From NCBI GenBank assembly GCA_928724745.1, contig CAKMXJ010000011.1:434001-498000 (forward strand): a DNA stretch of 64,000 bases, read 5' to 3'. A program made the position numbers and the translations under genes. The notes under the pieces were generated by a model. That model was given only the letters and a program-made list of their open reading frames with translations. It made no database searches and had not been told where the DNA came from. This DNA is from Anthracocystis setariae (taxonomy: Eukaryota > Basidiomycota > Ustilaginomycetes > Ustilaginales > Ustilaginaceae). Each line of letters starts with the position of its first letter. Within the stretch, counting starts at the first letter, position 1. Positions 1 to 11,000 of this stretch are shown piece after piece.

Positions 1-2561
1 TCGCCACCGGTGGAAGCGAGAGGGTGACCGGGAAGGAAGGGAGCGAGGTGCTCAGCCACGCAGATGGGTCCAACACCAGGTCCTCCACCACCGTGAGGGA
101 TCGAGAAAGTCTTGTGAAGGTTCAAATGAGTCACGTCAGCGCCCATGATGGCAGGATTGGTGAGCGCAACCTGAGCCTGCAAGTTAGCACCGTCCAGGTA
201 GACCTGACCGCCGTTGTCGTGAATGATCTGGAAGGCCTCCTGGATATCCTTAAAGTAGCAACCAGTGGTAGCAGGCTCGGTGATCATGGTGGCAGCCAGT
301 TCGTTCTTGTGTAGCTCCGCCTTGGCCTTGAGGTCGGCAAGGTCGATGGAACCGTCGGCCTTGGTCTTGACGGGGACGACCCTCATACCGGCCATGATGG
401 CGGAGGCAGGGTTGGTGCCGTGAGCCGAAGTGGGAATCAGACAAACGTCACGCTTGCCCTCACCCTTGCTCTCGTGGTAGGCACGGATGACGGAAAGACC
501 AGCAAACTCGCCCTGAGCACCCGAGTTGGGCTGGAGCGAGACAGCAGGGAAACCGGTGATGGTGCAGAGGTCACGTTCGAGCTCGCGGATGAGCACATCG
601 TACCCTTGGGCCTGGTCTTCGGGGGCGAAGGGGTGCAGCTGAGAGAATTCGGGCTTGGAGATGAGCATCATGCTGGAAGTGGAGTTGAGCTTCATGGTGC
701 ACGAGCCGAGGGGGATCATGGCATGAACGAGCGAGAGATCCTTGGCCTGGAGCGAGTGGATGTAACGAAGCATCTGTGTCTCGGATCGGTGTGCCGAGAA
801 GACGGGTTGCTGAAGGAACTTGGAGGTACGGCTAAAGTCGGGAACAGGGGGGAGATCCGAGGACTCGGCGTTGCTGACCTTGGGAGGCGTCGAAATGGTC
901 AAGGTTTCGGTGGACGAGGCGTTCAGACCGATGCGAGCGGCGATGGCGATCAAGTCCTCGGGCTTGTAGGGGATCTCGCCGGACTTGGTGGTCTTGACTG
1001 CAAAGGCAAAGACGTTGAGCAAGTCGGTGAGCTCCTCGATGCTGACGGTTTCGTCCAGGGTGACACCAACACGGGTGTCGCTGATCCTTCGCAAGTTGAG
1101 GCCAGCCTTCTTGGCCTCCTCGTGCACACGGACGGCGCCAACACCAGCCTTGCTCAGGTCGATGGTCAAGGTGTCGAAGAAAGCACCGTCACGGTTGACG
1201 ACGCGAACACCGAGCTCGGTCAGCTCGTGCTTGAGAAGACGCGTTAGGGCGTGCACCTTGGCAGCGATCTTGCGAAGACCGTCGGGGCCGTGGTAGACGG
1301 CGTACATGGCCGACATGTTGGCGAGGAGGGCCTGGGCGGTGCAAATGTTGGAGGTGGCCTTCTCACGACGAATGTGCTGCTCACGGGTCTGGAGGGCGAG
1401 ACGGTAGGCGGGCTCGCCACGAGCGTCCTTGGAGAGACCGACGAGACGACCGGGGATCTTGCGCTTGATCGAGTCACGCACCGCGAAGAAGGCTGCGTGA
1501 GGACCACCGAAGCCAGGAGGCACACCGAATCGGGCGGCATTACCAAGGGCAATGTCGGCGCCCCACTCACCGGGAGGCTTGATCATGGTGAGAGCAAGAA
1601 GGTCGGTAGCGGCCACGACCATGCCGCCAAAGCCTTTGATCTCCTTGGCGAGCGCTTCCCAGTCGGTGATGCGACCGTCAACGTCAGGGTACTGGACAAG
1701 AGCGCCAATGATGTCGTCCCGGGGAACCTGCTCAGCAGAGGGGAGACGGTGGCCCTCGGGCGTTCGAATGTCGGAGACGACAACCTTGATGCCAAAGCCC
1801 TTGGCTCGCTGACGGAGGACCGCGATGGTCTGGGGGAGGACACCTCGGTCGACAAGGAAGGTCTTACGCTTGCTCTTGGTCTGACCGTAAGCGAGGATCA
1901 TGGCCTCTGCAGCAGCAGTACCCTCGTCGAGGAGCGAGGCGTTAGCAAGGTCGAGGCCGGTGAGCGACTTGACCATGGTCTGGAAGTTGATAAGTGATTC
2001 GAGACGACCCTGGGAGATCTCAGGCTGGTAAGGGGTATAGCTGGTGTACCAAGCAGGGTTCTCGAGGACGTTGCGCAGAATGACGGGGGGGACGAGCGTG
2101 TTTTGGTAACCCATGCCGATCATGCTCTTGAAGGGGCGGTTCATCTTGGCGATGGTCTCTGCTCGCTGAGCGAGCTCGCTCTCGGAGAGAGGCTTGATCT
2201 GGTCGTAATGAGCAGCGTCGTCGGCGAGACGAACACTAGGCGAGACCGTGTCAGCAATGAGCTGCTCCATCTCCGAGTAGCCGAGCGCCTGAAGCATCTT
2301 GGTCGAGTCCTGGTCGCGAGGCCCAACATGGCGAGCCTCGAAAGTGTCCAAGGGGGCAAAGATGGACTTTGCGACGTGACGAGCGCCAAGTTCGGGGGCA
2401 TTTTCGGTAGAACTGAGCGTCGCAAGACCGCGCTGCTGGAAGGAGCGGGCAGAAGTGTGGAGAGAAACCAGACGCGAGGTGGAAGCAACCGGCGCAGTTC
2501 GAACGGAACGAGTGGCGGCGGTCGCGAAGCGCGATCGTGCAAGCATCGAAGTAGCCATCAT
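1..2561 (-). CDS. GCV2: Glycine dehydrogenase (decarboxylating), P-protein of the glycine cleavage system; C-terminus off window
   Basis: Pyridoxal-phosphate enzyme that decarboxylates glycine and passes the aminomethyl group to the lipoyl H-protein in the mitochondrial matrix. Read on the minus strand from ATG 2561 (a second ATG follows at once) there are 853 uninterrupted codons to the window edge, so roughly the last 150-200 residues of a ~1000-residue family member are missing. The first ~40 residues are rich in Arg/Ser/Ala with almost no acids, as in a mitochondrial presequence. Hallmarks in order: an ENPAWYTSYTPYQPEISQGR segment, SCTMKLNS, PTSAHGTNPASA, and the PLP-lysine motif LNLHKTFSIPHGGGG with Lys817 encoded at 111-113. 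There is no intron in the visible part. The codon-aligned antisense frame is open over long stretches, reflecting avoidance of TTA/CTA/TCA codons. Assignment is secure from motif content and order. Confidence 0.96.
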   Translation of the reverse strand, partial: MMATSMLARSRFATAATRSVRTAPVASTSRLVSLHTSARSFQQRGLATLSSTENAPELGARHVAKSIFAPLDTFEARHVGPRDQDSTKMLQALGYSEMEQLIADTVSPSVRLADDAAHYDQIKPLSESELAQRAETIAKMNRPFKSMIGMGYQNTLVPPVILRNVLENPAWYTSYTPYQPEISQGRLESLINFQTMVKSLTGLDLANASLLDEGTAAAEAMILAYGQTKSKRKTFLVDRGVLPQTIAVLRQRAKGFGIKVVVSDIRTPEGHRLPSAEQVPRDDIIGALVQYPDVDGRITDWEALAKEIKGFGGMVVAATDLLALTMIKPPGEWGADIALGNAARFGVPPGFGGPHAAFFAVRDSIKRKIPGRLVGLSKDARGEPAYRLALQTREQHIRREKATSNICTAQALLANMSAMYAVYHGPDGLRKIAAKVHALTRLLKHELTELGVRVVNRDGAFFDTLTIDLSKAGVGAVRVHEEAKKAGLNLRRISDTRVGVTLDETVSIEELTDLLNVFAFAVKTTKSGEIPYKPEDLIAIAARIGLNASSTETLTISTPPKVSNAESSDLPPVPDFSRTSKFLQQPVFSAHRSETQMLRYIHSLQAKDLSLVHAMIPLGSCTMKLNSTSSMMLISKPEFSQLHPFAPEDQAQGYDVLIRELERDLCTITGFPAVSLQPNSGAQGEFAGLSVIRAYHESKGEGKRDVCLIPTSAHGTNPASAIMAGMRVVPVKTKADGSIDLADLKAKAELHKNELAATMITEPATTGCYFKDIQEAFQIIHDNGGQVYLDGANLQAQVALTNPAIMGADVTHLNLHKTFSIPHGGGGPGVGPICVAEHLAPFLPGHPLASTGG

Positions 2562-3821
2562 TGTGAAAGGAAGAGAAAGCAGTTTGACCTGAACTGCGTC
2601 GGAAGAGATCCGGAAGCGATCCGAAGGAAGAGGGTTGTGAGCTACGATGGGCAGCTGATGAGGAAGAGGTGATGGTGACGAGAAAAGGACTCGACACCCG
2701 GTAGGACTGCTTTGCTAGCTCGTCTGGACCAAGCCAAGCTCGCTAGATACTGCGAGTCGATATGGAGCTGGATACAGCAAAGAGGAGGAGGAGTGGTGGT
2801 GGTGATGATGGTGGTGGTGGCGAGAACAGACGGGACGGGAATCGCACAGGCAGGATATGAAGCAAGGGGTAGCAGATCCAAGTTGACGCCTTTATCGCCC
2901 ACGCTTATTCCAAACGCAGAGATTCGCAGGGGCTGGGACCGGGACAAAGCATACGCCCCAGACATTGCGACGCGGATATCAAGATTTGCAATTAGCCACC
3001 ACCGAATCAACAGCTTGATCCTGTCACGAGGTGTACTGGACTCGTCGGAGCAACGAGGATTACCAGTGCCAAGTGTGTGGACACACTTCCGAATCCACTA
3101 CTCAAAGAGGATCCAGCCAAGATTTCGACATGTGTGTCTCTGAAGAAAAGGAGGGAAAAAAAAAAGAGTCACGGTGTGGTGCATGGCAGCAATAAAATTT
3201 GTCTCCCGGCAGACCCGACAGCACCAGCAACAGCCTTAATTTGCTTACATTTTTTTATATTTTTTTTTTGATAACAAGACGCTTTCAACGCACCGAGCGC
3301 GGAGAGCACCCCTCCGATAACCCAGCTGAGGCGCTGCTCGTTCGCTCACGCGTATAGACAACTAAAATAGCCGGACTGTCGCAAACTCGCCCTCTTTTCA
3401 CACCAGGCTTAGGGAACATACCAAAAGAGACCGATGCTCATTCGTCGCAAGAGCCAGCATATCGCCTGGGGTTGGCTTGTTGGTTATGCACCAGCTGAAA
3501 AAGTGTGTATATACCGCTACAGAAGGTCGGTCCCTGAGCAGCACAACGCGTCGTTCCTGTCTGTTTCAACTGCACATCACCCACCGGTCAAGCTCACCTC
3601 GCCGGTAACAGCAACGAAAGTTTTTCTCTTCATCATGTCTTTCGTTCATCGTGACAAGTCATAGTGATCGCTTGTACAGGAGCTGTGTGGTTATGTTCAG
3701 CCAGCATCTTCGACCATAGTTCAGGAGCTTTGTGTGGAGAGGACAGGCTCCAGGAACGGCGCCGGAGGTATCATCAGAAGAAAGCATGAACTCTTCGTCA
3801 GGGTCTGCGCGTCAAGCGACC

Positions 3822-3854
3822 AAGAAGAAGAAGAAGAAGAAGAAGAAAAAAAAT
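3822..3854 (+). repeat. (AAG)8 microsatellite followed by an A-run
   Basis: Eight AAG units followed by about nine A residues. It lies in non-coding DNA between GCV2 and the 5S rRNA gene. Confidence 0.85.
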
Positions 3855-4471
3855 TGTTGCGTAACTTGGGGTCCAACGGGGCAGCACCGATAGCGTCTCA
3901 TCAAAACGGCTTGCCTCTTTTAGTAATCCCAACTGCCTCTTATGGTAGTGTCCATCAGATCGGCATCAACCCATCATCTTCTGGAGCTCGTAGCACAATT
4001 TACAGTGATATCACTTCCCACGACATGCGGAACATGCCGCTTTGTCCGGCTTACACCTTATAATAGCCAAGTGTTCGTATGACCTTTGTAGTGTTCACAC
4101 TGTCTTGCGTGTCATCCTTCGTGTGATATAGCTGCTGGCTCTGGCGTGGATCATGGACCGAGATGATAAACGGCAACGCGGGATTCGCACCGCGTCAACG
4201 CCGCCGCCAAATCCGAAAGTGCAACTTTCTCCGCTTTATCCACCACTCACAATCACTGCTGTACCGTAGATCATGGACACGCTTCAGGGTCGTCATCCGT
4301 TCCTTTAGCCCTCGTTAGCCGGCGCTTCTCCATGGCAATGATACCCTAGCACTCGCAATTAATCGCGTGTCGCCTGAGGACAGGACTCTGACTTGGTGTT
4401 GCCTTCGAGCATGTCCTCGTCGTTGAGCAGTGTCATTATCACAGACAATGCTGGAATGATTACAAGCAAAA

Positions 4472-4477
4472 CAAAAA
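4472..4477 (-). terminator. Pol III oligo-T terminator of the 5S gene
   Basis: The minus strand has six consecutive T residues a few bases downstream of the 5S 3' end, the usual RNA polymerase III stop signal. Confidence 0.7.
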
Positions 4478-4483
4478 AGAGTG

Positions 4484-4601
4484 AACTGCAGCACCTAGGA
4501 TTCCCGCGTGGTCCCCCACCGCAGTACTGACTAGGCGATACCTTGCTTAACTTCGCAGATCGGACGGGATGCGGTGCTTTCAAGGTTCTATGGCCGCAGA
4601 T
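4484..4601 (-). rRNA. 5S ribosomal RNA (single dispersed copy)
   Basis: The minus strand reads as a ~118-nt eukaryotic 5S rRNA. It contains the blocks GCGGCCATAG, GAAAGCACCGCATCCCGTCC, GATCTGCGAAGTTAAGC, GGTGGGGGACCACGCGGGAA and AGGTGCTGC in the right order and spacing. The first and last nine bases pair as helix I with one mismatch. The GAAGTTAAGC region corresponds to the internal box A promoter. A T6 run at about 4472-4477, just past the 3' end, fits a Pol III terminator. It stands alone between GCV2 and CCZ1, not in an rDNA unit, as expected where 5S genes are dispersed. Exact ends were set by comparison with the yeast 5S layout and may be off by 1-3 nt. Confidence 0.93.
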
Positions 4602-4751
4602 GGTACCTCGGCTTCAACAGCCGTATATGATAATGAAATGAGAGACATATCTTCTTGAGACTAATCAGACACAGCAACACTATCTGGAAGGGGCATAACA
4701 GATCCCATTGAAAGTGCACAGTACAGTACGTACATTCTCGAGATCTATTCA

Positions 4752-7700
4752 TCAGATTCCGAATGAAGGATAAGCATTCGCCAGTTTCCGCAGCTCCATA
4801 TCCGCGTCGACGATACTGATCTTCTTCCCAGCCAACACCATGTAGGTCTGACTTGCCCTCATTCCTCCCTCTTTGAGCTTACCCAAACGACTCGCTGTCC
4901 AAACCTTGCCGCCACTGCTCCTCGAAAACGTCTCGGTAACCCCATGCCTCCTCATCAACTCCATAGCATCGATACAGTGAGCTTCTGCTACCACCTGCAC
5001 GTCTTCCTCCCATTTCGCTTCCGCCATCCCCTCGAGCGAAGATTGAAACGTCAACGTCGAGCCATCGAGATGCAAGAACCGTACATCTGCCCCCTCCTCC
5101 TCCTTGCTTGCCTTTCTGTGCCTTTCGTAGTCATTGAGGATCCGCTGTGTCCGTCTCAGAATCTGCCATGCGTCCTCCAATACCCCCTGCATTCCCTGAT
5201 CCCCGCCTTCCTTCCAAGCCGATGCCTCTTCAATGATCACCACTGTCAACAACCTTCTCGTCGTGAAACTCACCCTGAACTCGTCGCACTTCCACGGACT
5301 CTCCTGCAACACTTCCAGACTCTCGTACGATACTGGCACTTCGCTGTCCCCCACAAAGCATCGGAACGTTTGGAAAGCAGACGGCTGTTCGTATCCCCAT
5401 CCGTCCAATTCGAAATCGTGATGCTCCGACTGAACCGAGATGGCCCCGAGCGAAGCATCAAAGGCCTCTGGTGCATCCCGCTGTTCCGCAAACACGCTTG
5501 CGGCGCTGGGCACTTTCGGCGACGAGGTCGTGACGGCAGCTTCCGAGCGCAGAGCTTTGGTGTTGTACCACGCCGCAGAGGTGACCGAAATGGACGGGAA
5601 CGCTTTGGCACTGGCACTGGTGCGAATCGAAGCTGCGTCGGATGCGCGCGTGTCCGAGGTCGGAGAGACCAGCTCATTTGGCGATCCAACTTCCGGGGGC
5701 GTTTCAGTATCGATCGCGGGAAGCTCACGTCGCGTCCTGAGCTCGTTTGGGGTATCCACGTCGCTAGATTCGCTTGGCGATGCTGCGGTGCTCGTCGTCG
5801 GGACATCGAGTGATGCATTTGCGTCTTCAGCTCCAAGCGCCTCGGCCAGCTCACTGACATCCACCTCCGGCTCCAGGATGGAAACCTTTGTAATACCGCT
5901 GTCGTCTGCCCCGCTGATATCGATGGAAGCATCCGCAAATTGGCCTGAAACATCGCCATCCTGAGTCAGCTTCGACGTGGCACTGTGCGTGGAAATATCT
6001 GCCTGGGTATGGACGCCATCTGCAGGGGCAGAAGCACTTGCTAGACCCAACGAAGCACCAATGCCACGAAAAGCCAGCTCAGCGCCATTCCACATCTTCT
6101 CTCCCGCTTCCTGAATGGGGTGGAAGACTTGCAGCGGGCTGGACGATTCTGGACCCTCGCTTGCCTTGTCAGCCTGCCTACCCACCTTCGGCGCTCCCAT
6201 CGGCGAGGATGCTTGCGGACCCTCCCCGCTTGGGCTTGGAAGAATTCTTGCGTCCACACCACTTGCATTTGAAGTTATCGAGGCTTGAGACGCATCGGCA
6301 TCGAGTCTCGCCTCGGTCACCTCACCCTTCACCGACGTGTCTCCGTTTCCGCCTCTGAGCCCCAATTTTCCCAACCCACTGAACACACTTCCCCAATGCG
6401 ACCACCTCGACGACTCGCCCGTCGAGCTCGCATAGCTCGAAGCGCTCGCGCTCCTCTGCTGCATCAGCGGACCGGAGACCACTCTGTTCTTACTGGCGCT
6501 TGCTGAGAGTAGGCCGCTCCGCACGTCTCGTTTGCTGTTGCTGTTCGAAGAGCCCTTTTCGCGGATCGCACCGGATGTGCCTCTGCGCTTTCCATCGCTG
6601 GTGCTGGAGACGGAGGCGGCGCGGACAAGGTCGCGCTCGCGTTCCAGGCCAGTGAGGTGACTGACGACTCGGCGAAGCAATTCGGCTCTTGTTTCTGGAT
6701 CCATCAATGCTGTAACTTTTGCTAGAGACTTGTTGCACTTGCGACCGTGGCCCAAAACGTCGACGTCCGCTATCTCGTCTTCCGAGTCGAAACATCCTGC
6801 GTCCGTCGAGGGCCAGAGAATCGAAGTCTCTGAAAGGACCACCACCTCCCTCTCGCCCCTGCTGCCGCACCTCATTCTCTCTGCCGCCTCGGATTGCATC
6901 AGCTGCTTCAACTTTGACCTGGGCCCTCTCGCCACTACCGGAAATCCGTGGATGCATTCCGTAAACAGGCTGCTCTGCTGAGCCACATCGGCATTGGTGG
7001 CCAGCTCGAGATCCCAACTCCACGCCCAAACCGAGAAATACTTTTCGAGGCTCCTTTCCAGCGCCACTCGTCCGGCCTTCTGGCTCAAAATATGTGCTGG
7101 ACATCCGTTTAACAATACCCAGTCTCTCCATGCTCTTCGGATGCTCTCTTCGACCCATGCGTCGGGCAGCAGGGCGTCGTGATACTCTTTGGCAACCTTG
7201 CTGCGAGCTTCTGCGGATGTGGGGATGCGGGAGGTGTAGGGGAGGTCAATGCTCGCATGAACCCAGAGCCCGCTTTCCACCTCGATGAGCACCATCCGAC
7301 GTTTGCTAGAGTGCACGTTCCAGACCCTCCCTTTCTCGGCGTCGAGGTCGTAAGAAGACGGCGAGGCGCGGTTGGGATGAACCATGCTGCAGAACTCGAT
7401 CATGCCCTTGGCGACTCCGATCTGGCGTAGCATGCGGTCCTTGAGAGCAGCACGAGCTCGAGACGTGTAGAAGAGGATCTGGGCAGCTTCGCGCGCATTC
7501 TCGCGTGCGTCTTCATCCTCAGCTTTGGGACCAGACACGTCATCTGAATACAATTTGGGTCTGGTCTTTGGCGGCTTGAGAGCGGGACAGAAGATGGTAA
7601 AGTAGGACAGGGAAGCAGGCTTGAAGGTGGTTTGCGACGAGGATGGGGTGGAAGAGGTCGAAGGAGTTCCTAGGGACGAAAAGGATGGCAGAAAGGACAT
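4752..7700 (-). CDS. CCZ1: Ccz1-family vacuolar fusion protein (Mon1-Ccz1 GEF subunit)
   Basis: Ccz1 pairs with Mon1 as the guanine nucleotide exchange factor that activates Ypt7/Rab7 on late endosomes and vacuoles. The 982-residue ORF has the family's N-terminal longin start at ~30-45 (LSYFTIFCPALKP), followed by an AAQILFYTSR segment, a RQIGVAKGMIEFCSMVHP stretch and a VWNVHSSKRRMVLIEVE segment at ~135. A long Ser/Ala/Asp-rich, probably disordered insert spans ~310-700. A second conserved block follows (VPVSYESLEVL, FEQ-type turn, then a C-terminal longin-like part ending AYPSFGI). It is much longer than yeast Ccz1 because of the insert. Start at 7700 is the only Met before the longin motif. 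It lies tandem to and downstream of COP1. Identification rests on the N-terminal block; the middle is not diagnostic. Confidence 0.8.
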   Translation of the reverse strand: MSFLPSFSSLGTPSTSSTPSSSQTTFKPASLSYFTIFCPALKPPKTRPKLYSDDVSGPKAEDEDARENAREAAQILFYTSRARAALKDRMLRQIGVAKGMIEFCSMVHPNRASPSSYDLDAEKGRVWNVHSSKRRMVLIEVESGLWVHASIDLPYTSRIPTSAEARSKVAKEYHDALLPDAWVEESIRRAWRDWVLLNGCPAHILSQKAGRVALERSLEKYFSVWAWSWDLELATNADVAQQSSLFTECIHGFPVVARGPRSKLKQLMQSEAAERMRCGSRGEREVVVLSETSILWPSTDAGCFDSEDEIADVDVLGHGRKCNKSLAKVTALMDPETRAELLRRVVSHLTGLERERDLVRAASVSSTSDGKRRGTSGAIREKGSSNSNSKRDVRSGLLSASASKNRVVSGPLMQQRSASASSYASSTGESSRWSHWGSVFSGLGKLGLRGGNGDTSVKGEVTEARLDADASQASITSNASGVDARILPSPSGEGPQASSPMGAPKVGRQADKASEGPESSSPLQVFHPIQEAGEKMWNGAELAFRGIGASLGLASASAPADGVHTQADISTHSATSKLTQDGDVSGQFADASIDISGADDSGITKVSILEPEVDVSELAEALGAEDANASLDVPTTSTAASPSESSDVDTPNELRTRRELPAIDTETPPEVGSPNELVSPTSDTRASDAASIRTSASAKAFPSISVTSAAWYNTKALRSEAAVTTSSPKVPSAASVFAEQRDAPEAFDASLGAISVQSEHHDFELDGWGYEQPSAFQTFRCFVGDSEVPVSYESLEVLQESPWKCDEFRVSFTTRRLLTVVIIEEASAWKEGGDQGMQGVLEDAWQILRRTQRILNDYERHRKASKEEEGADVRFLHLDGSTLTFQSSLEGMAEAKWEEDVQVVAEAHCIDAMELMRRHGVTETFSRSSGGKVWTASRLGKLKEGGMRASQTYMVLAGKKISIVDADMELRKLANAYPSFGI

Positions 7701-8041
7701 AATTGACCCTCCCGAACGGCTTACTGCTGAGTCGGCCTTCTACGCCTGAAGACGACCCTGCGAATTCGCTATCGTGTGTTGTGAAGGGGATAGATGCTAT
7801 GGAAGAAAGAGACAGGATGGTGTTGAAGTGGAGGATGCACCCGCACTCGGCTCGACACGCACAGCACAGCACGACGGAATTAGCCGTTCGGAATTATCGA
7901 GACCCTGAAACACACACTTTGCTGCTCTCTAAGGGAGACGAGGTGGACACACTTCAACTAGACACCATCTCAAAGACAAATAGTGCATACATTGACGTAC
8001 ACATGATCGAACTATATCTACATTTGTGGCAGCGTCCACTT
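7701..8041. other. Intergenic region: COP1 3' end and CCZ1 promoter
   Basis: 341 bp between the coatomer alpha stop and the CCZ1 start, both on the minus strand. I see no separate gene. The open plus-strand frame that crosses it is the antisense shadow of COP1. Confidence 0.6.
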
Positions 8042-11000
8042 TCAAGCTGCAAAGCTGCGCAACCCAGAAGCCAACCTGCCCACTTCCGAGATCTGGGTGA
8101 TCTTGCACAACGTACCTTTGAACTCGGGCAAGTACTTGGCACCCGTCAAAGGATCCGCCACCGATCCCGCGCCCGCCGCGGTGAGGAGCTTCTGCGATCC
8201 CGCGCAGATGACAAACGTCTGCTCCAACGGGTCGTAGCCAGGCACATCGACAGCGTCACGCGGACTTCGCTCCGCCAGCGAGATGATCTGTTGTGCCTTC
8301 TGTGCGACCGCCGGAGCGGGCGACAGCGCCATCAGGCGCTTGGCAAAGCTGGCAGCCATGACATAATTGTTGACCTTGCGAGCCTCGGTCATGGCACTTC
8401 GCAAGGCCAAAGTCTGGTGCTGAGGTTGCAGCTGGGTGTGGGTGAAGAGCGCAGCCAGCTCGAGGTTGCGTGCAACGTTGTCCGGCTCAGCAGCAACAAG
8501 CTTACGACGCGTGAGCTCGATCGAGACACCGAGAATGTACTCGCGGCAGAGCACGATGAGGTCCTGGATCTCGGTCGCCTCCGCTTCTGTAGATGCAGGA
8601 GTGAGCACGAGCTGATGCAGCAGGCGGCGGAAGATGGTCTCGGCCTCGGCAAGCTTGTTGGCGCTAACAGCACGGTAACCGTCCTGCAGGTCGCCAGAAG
8701 CAAGCGCCTTGACGGATCGGGGCGATGCCGGGTGCGCCTTGGTCACGTTTCCATCGCTCTCTTCGTTGTTCCTTCGCAGGTATATCTCGATGGGACCGGC
8801 GCTTGGCGCAGCTGGAAGGTAGGCTCGCGCTGCCAAGAACGAAGACATGAAGAGCGGCTTGAGCGGAGCAAAGTCGACGATACCGGCTTGCCGCGAGAGC
8901 AGCGTCATGGCTGTCTCGAACGATCCTGCGGCGGCGTGGTCGGCGGCGACAGCCGAGTTGCGCAACCAGTGCTCTGCTTCGGAGCTGCCGGCCGCCAGCC
9001 CATCCACCGGTGTCTCTTGGAGAGGCGCCACCACAGCCGCTTCCTCCTCTGGCGACGCTGCCTCTTCTTCCTCGGCCAGATCCCACGCCTCTTCCGCCTC
9101 GCCAAAATCTTCGGGTGCGGCGTCGAAAGCGGCCTCGTCCTCGTCTTCGGACTCTTCCAACGCCTCGCCATCGAGCCACGACTCAATATCGTGGGTCTTG
9201 CCGCCGTTCAGCGCATTGTCCTTGAAGATCGGACCGCCTTCGTTGCCGGCCACAAGCGCACGGTCAAAGTAGCTCTGCTCGCTGCTCAAGATGGGCCAGT
9301 TGTGCCGGAATGCTTGCGAAACGGCAGTGGGCGGCGCAAGCTTGGAGGTGCCTTCGCCCAGGTCGAGCTGACGGTCGACCTCGGCCGCCTCCTCCTCCAT
9401 ACCAGCATGAGCGGCGATGGCGGTAGCACGGTCGTCGAGGCCGTTCGACTTGGCGGTGGCATAGGCAAGAGCATCGAGTCCGACGTCCGACAGCACGTTG
9501 GCGCGGGCTTCGGCGTTGCCGAGGTAGAGAGCGTTGTGGAAACGGCTGAGCTGGTCACCTCGCTTGTCCGCGATCACCGACATCTTGGCGAGCTTGTCCG
9601 TGTTGCCGGTGATGAGGTAGAGGAAGCTGAGCTTGTCGAAGCTCTTGGTGCGCTGGTAGGCACGCTCCACGATCTTGTGGTTGCCCTGACGAAGCGCAGC
9701 GGTCGCCAAGCGATCCCATACCTCGTCTACATTCAACGACTCGGCGGTCTCCAAAGCGACGTCGAGGTTGCCGCACTCGATGGCAAGGTCGAAACGGGTG
9801 CTCTTGTCCTGGACGAAATGCAACGCGATTTCGGGGTAACCTTTCTTCTGCAAGAATGCGATGATAGCTTGGCCGACGAGGTTGCTGTTTTTGATGATGG
9901 TCAAGACATCGTCGTACTTGCCCTGGACGAGCGCGAGCTTGAAGCGGAACTCGGTGGGATCGATGGTGATGTTCTGGGGGCGAGCAGATCGGTCGAGGCA
10001 CGAGACGGTCTTGCCCTTGACCCGGGTGAGGTAGACAGGCTGTTCGAGCGTCTTGATGATGCCGTTGTCGCCCTGAGGCAGCGCATACTTGATGTGATTG
10101 AGAGTGCTGTACAGGAGCACACCGCTCTCGTCCCAAGCGGCGCTCTTGATGCGGATGGTCTCGTGGATCAGGTTGCTCGAGGAGAACGACTTGTCGGCGA
10201 GGGTGATGGTGTGCTTGCTGAGCAGAGCTACCATGCCGCCATCGATGCTCCAGATGACGTACTTGACGGGAGGACTGGTGAGCTCGGCGAGCGTCTTTTG
10301 CTGCTGAATGTCGTAGAGGATGACGCCGGTGGCGGTGCTGAGGATGAGGCTGGCAGTGCCGCCGAAGAAGATCTCGTTGGTGGGCTGAGGAGGCGTGATG
10401 GTCTTGGTGACGGCGTTGTTGAGGTCACGAATCTCGATGGTCTGAGCGGCCTTGTCGAGAACAGCAAAACGATTGCGGGCCACAAAGATGGCGCTCAAAC
10501 CTTGACCACGCTTGCCGACGCTGGACGACTCGGCGAGGTCGCCACCCGCCTCGCGGGGCAGAGGCGCAACGTCGAAGGTGCCCTGGTCTCCGCTGACCGA
10601 AGTGACAATGACGGAGCGCTCGGCAGGATTGAAGCTGAGAGTGCGAGGAGGGACGTACTGGTTTCCGAGACGCTTGACACTGAGAAGGGCGTGGTCGGCG
10701 CCGGTGCTGTAGTCGAGCGAACGAACCTGCCTATCGCGAATGTAGTAGAGCGTGTTTTGGTGGACGGAGAAGGCGGGGCGCTCGCGCTCGAGCTTGAAGA
10801 CGATGAGACCGTTGTCGTGGCCGGCAGCAAAGAGGTTGAGAGTAGGGTGGGCGGTGAGGACCCAGAAGCGGTCGCTCTCGCGCCGGAAGGTCTGCACGGC
10901 GGTACGCTTGCCCATATCCCAAACACGGATGGTCTTGTCCTCGGCGTCGGAGATGATGAGCTCGTGACGCGGGTGGAAAAGGGCGCACGATACGTTGTTG

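Larger units (their letters stand above)
2562..4483. other. Gene-free region upstream of GCV2
   Basis: About 1.9 kb with no ORF that looks like protein. It should hold the GCV2 promoter and 5' leader. Visible simple sequence includes GGT/GAT-rich repeats near 2795-2822, A- and T-runs at about 3155-3166 and 3250-3270, and an (AAG)8 tract at 3822-3845 followed by an A-run. ACGCGT hexamers occur near 3348 and 3546. Nothing else could be recognised. Confidence 0.6.

Noticed and set aside
420..1997. Plus-strand ORFs over GCV2
   Set aside because: Same codon-aligned antisense effect. The minus strand carries the P-protein motifs in order.
2642..3143. Overlapping ORFs of 120-143 codons upstream of GCV2
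   Set aside because: They translate simple repeats (poly-Thr, poly-Val) in the GCV2 leader region and resemble nothing known.
4160..4230. tRNA-like T-arm (minus-strand GGTGCGAATCC) near 4186
   Set aside because: The T-stem does not pair with a 7-nt loop, and no acceptor, D-arm or anticodon arm can be built around it.
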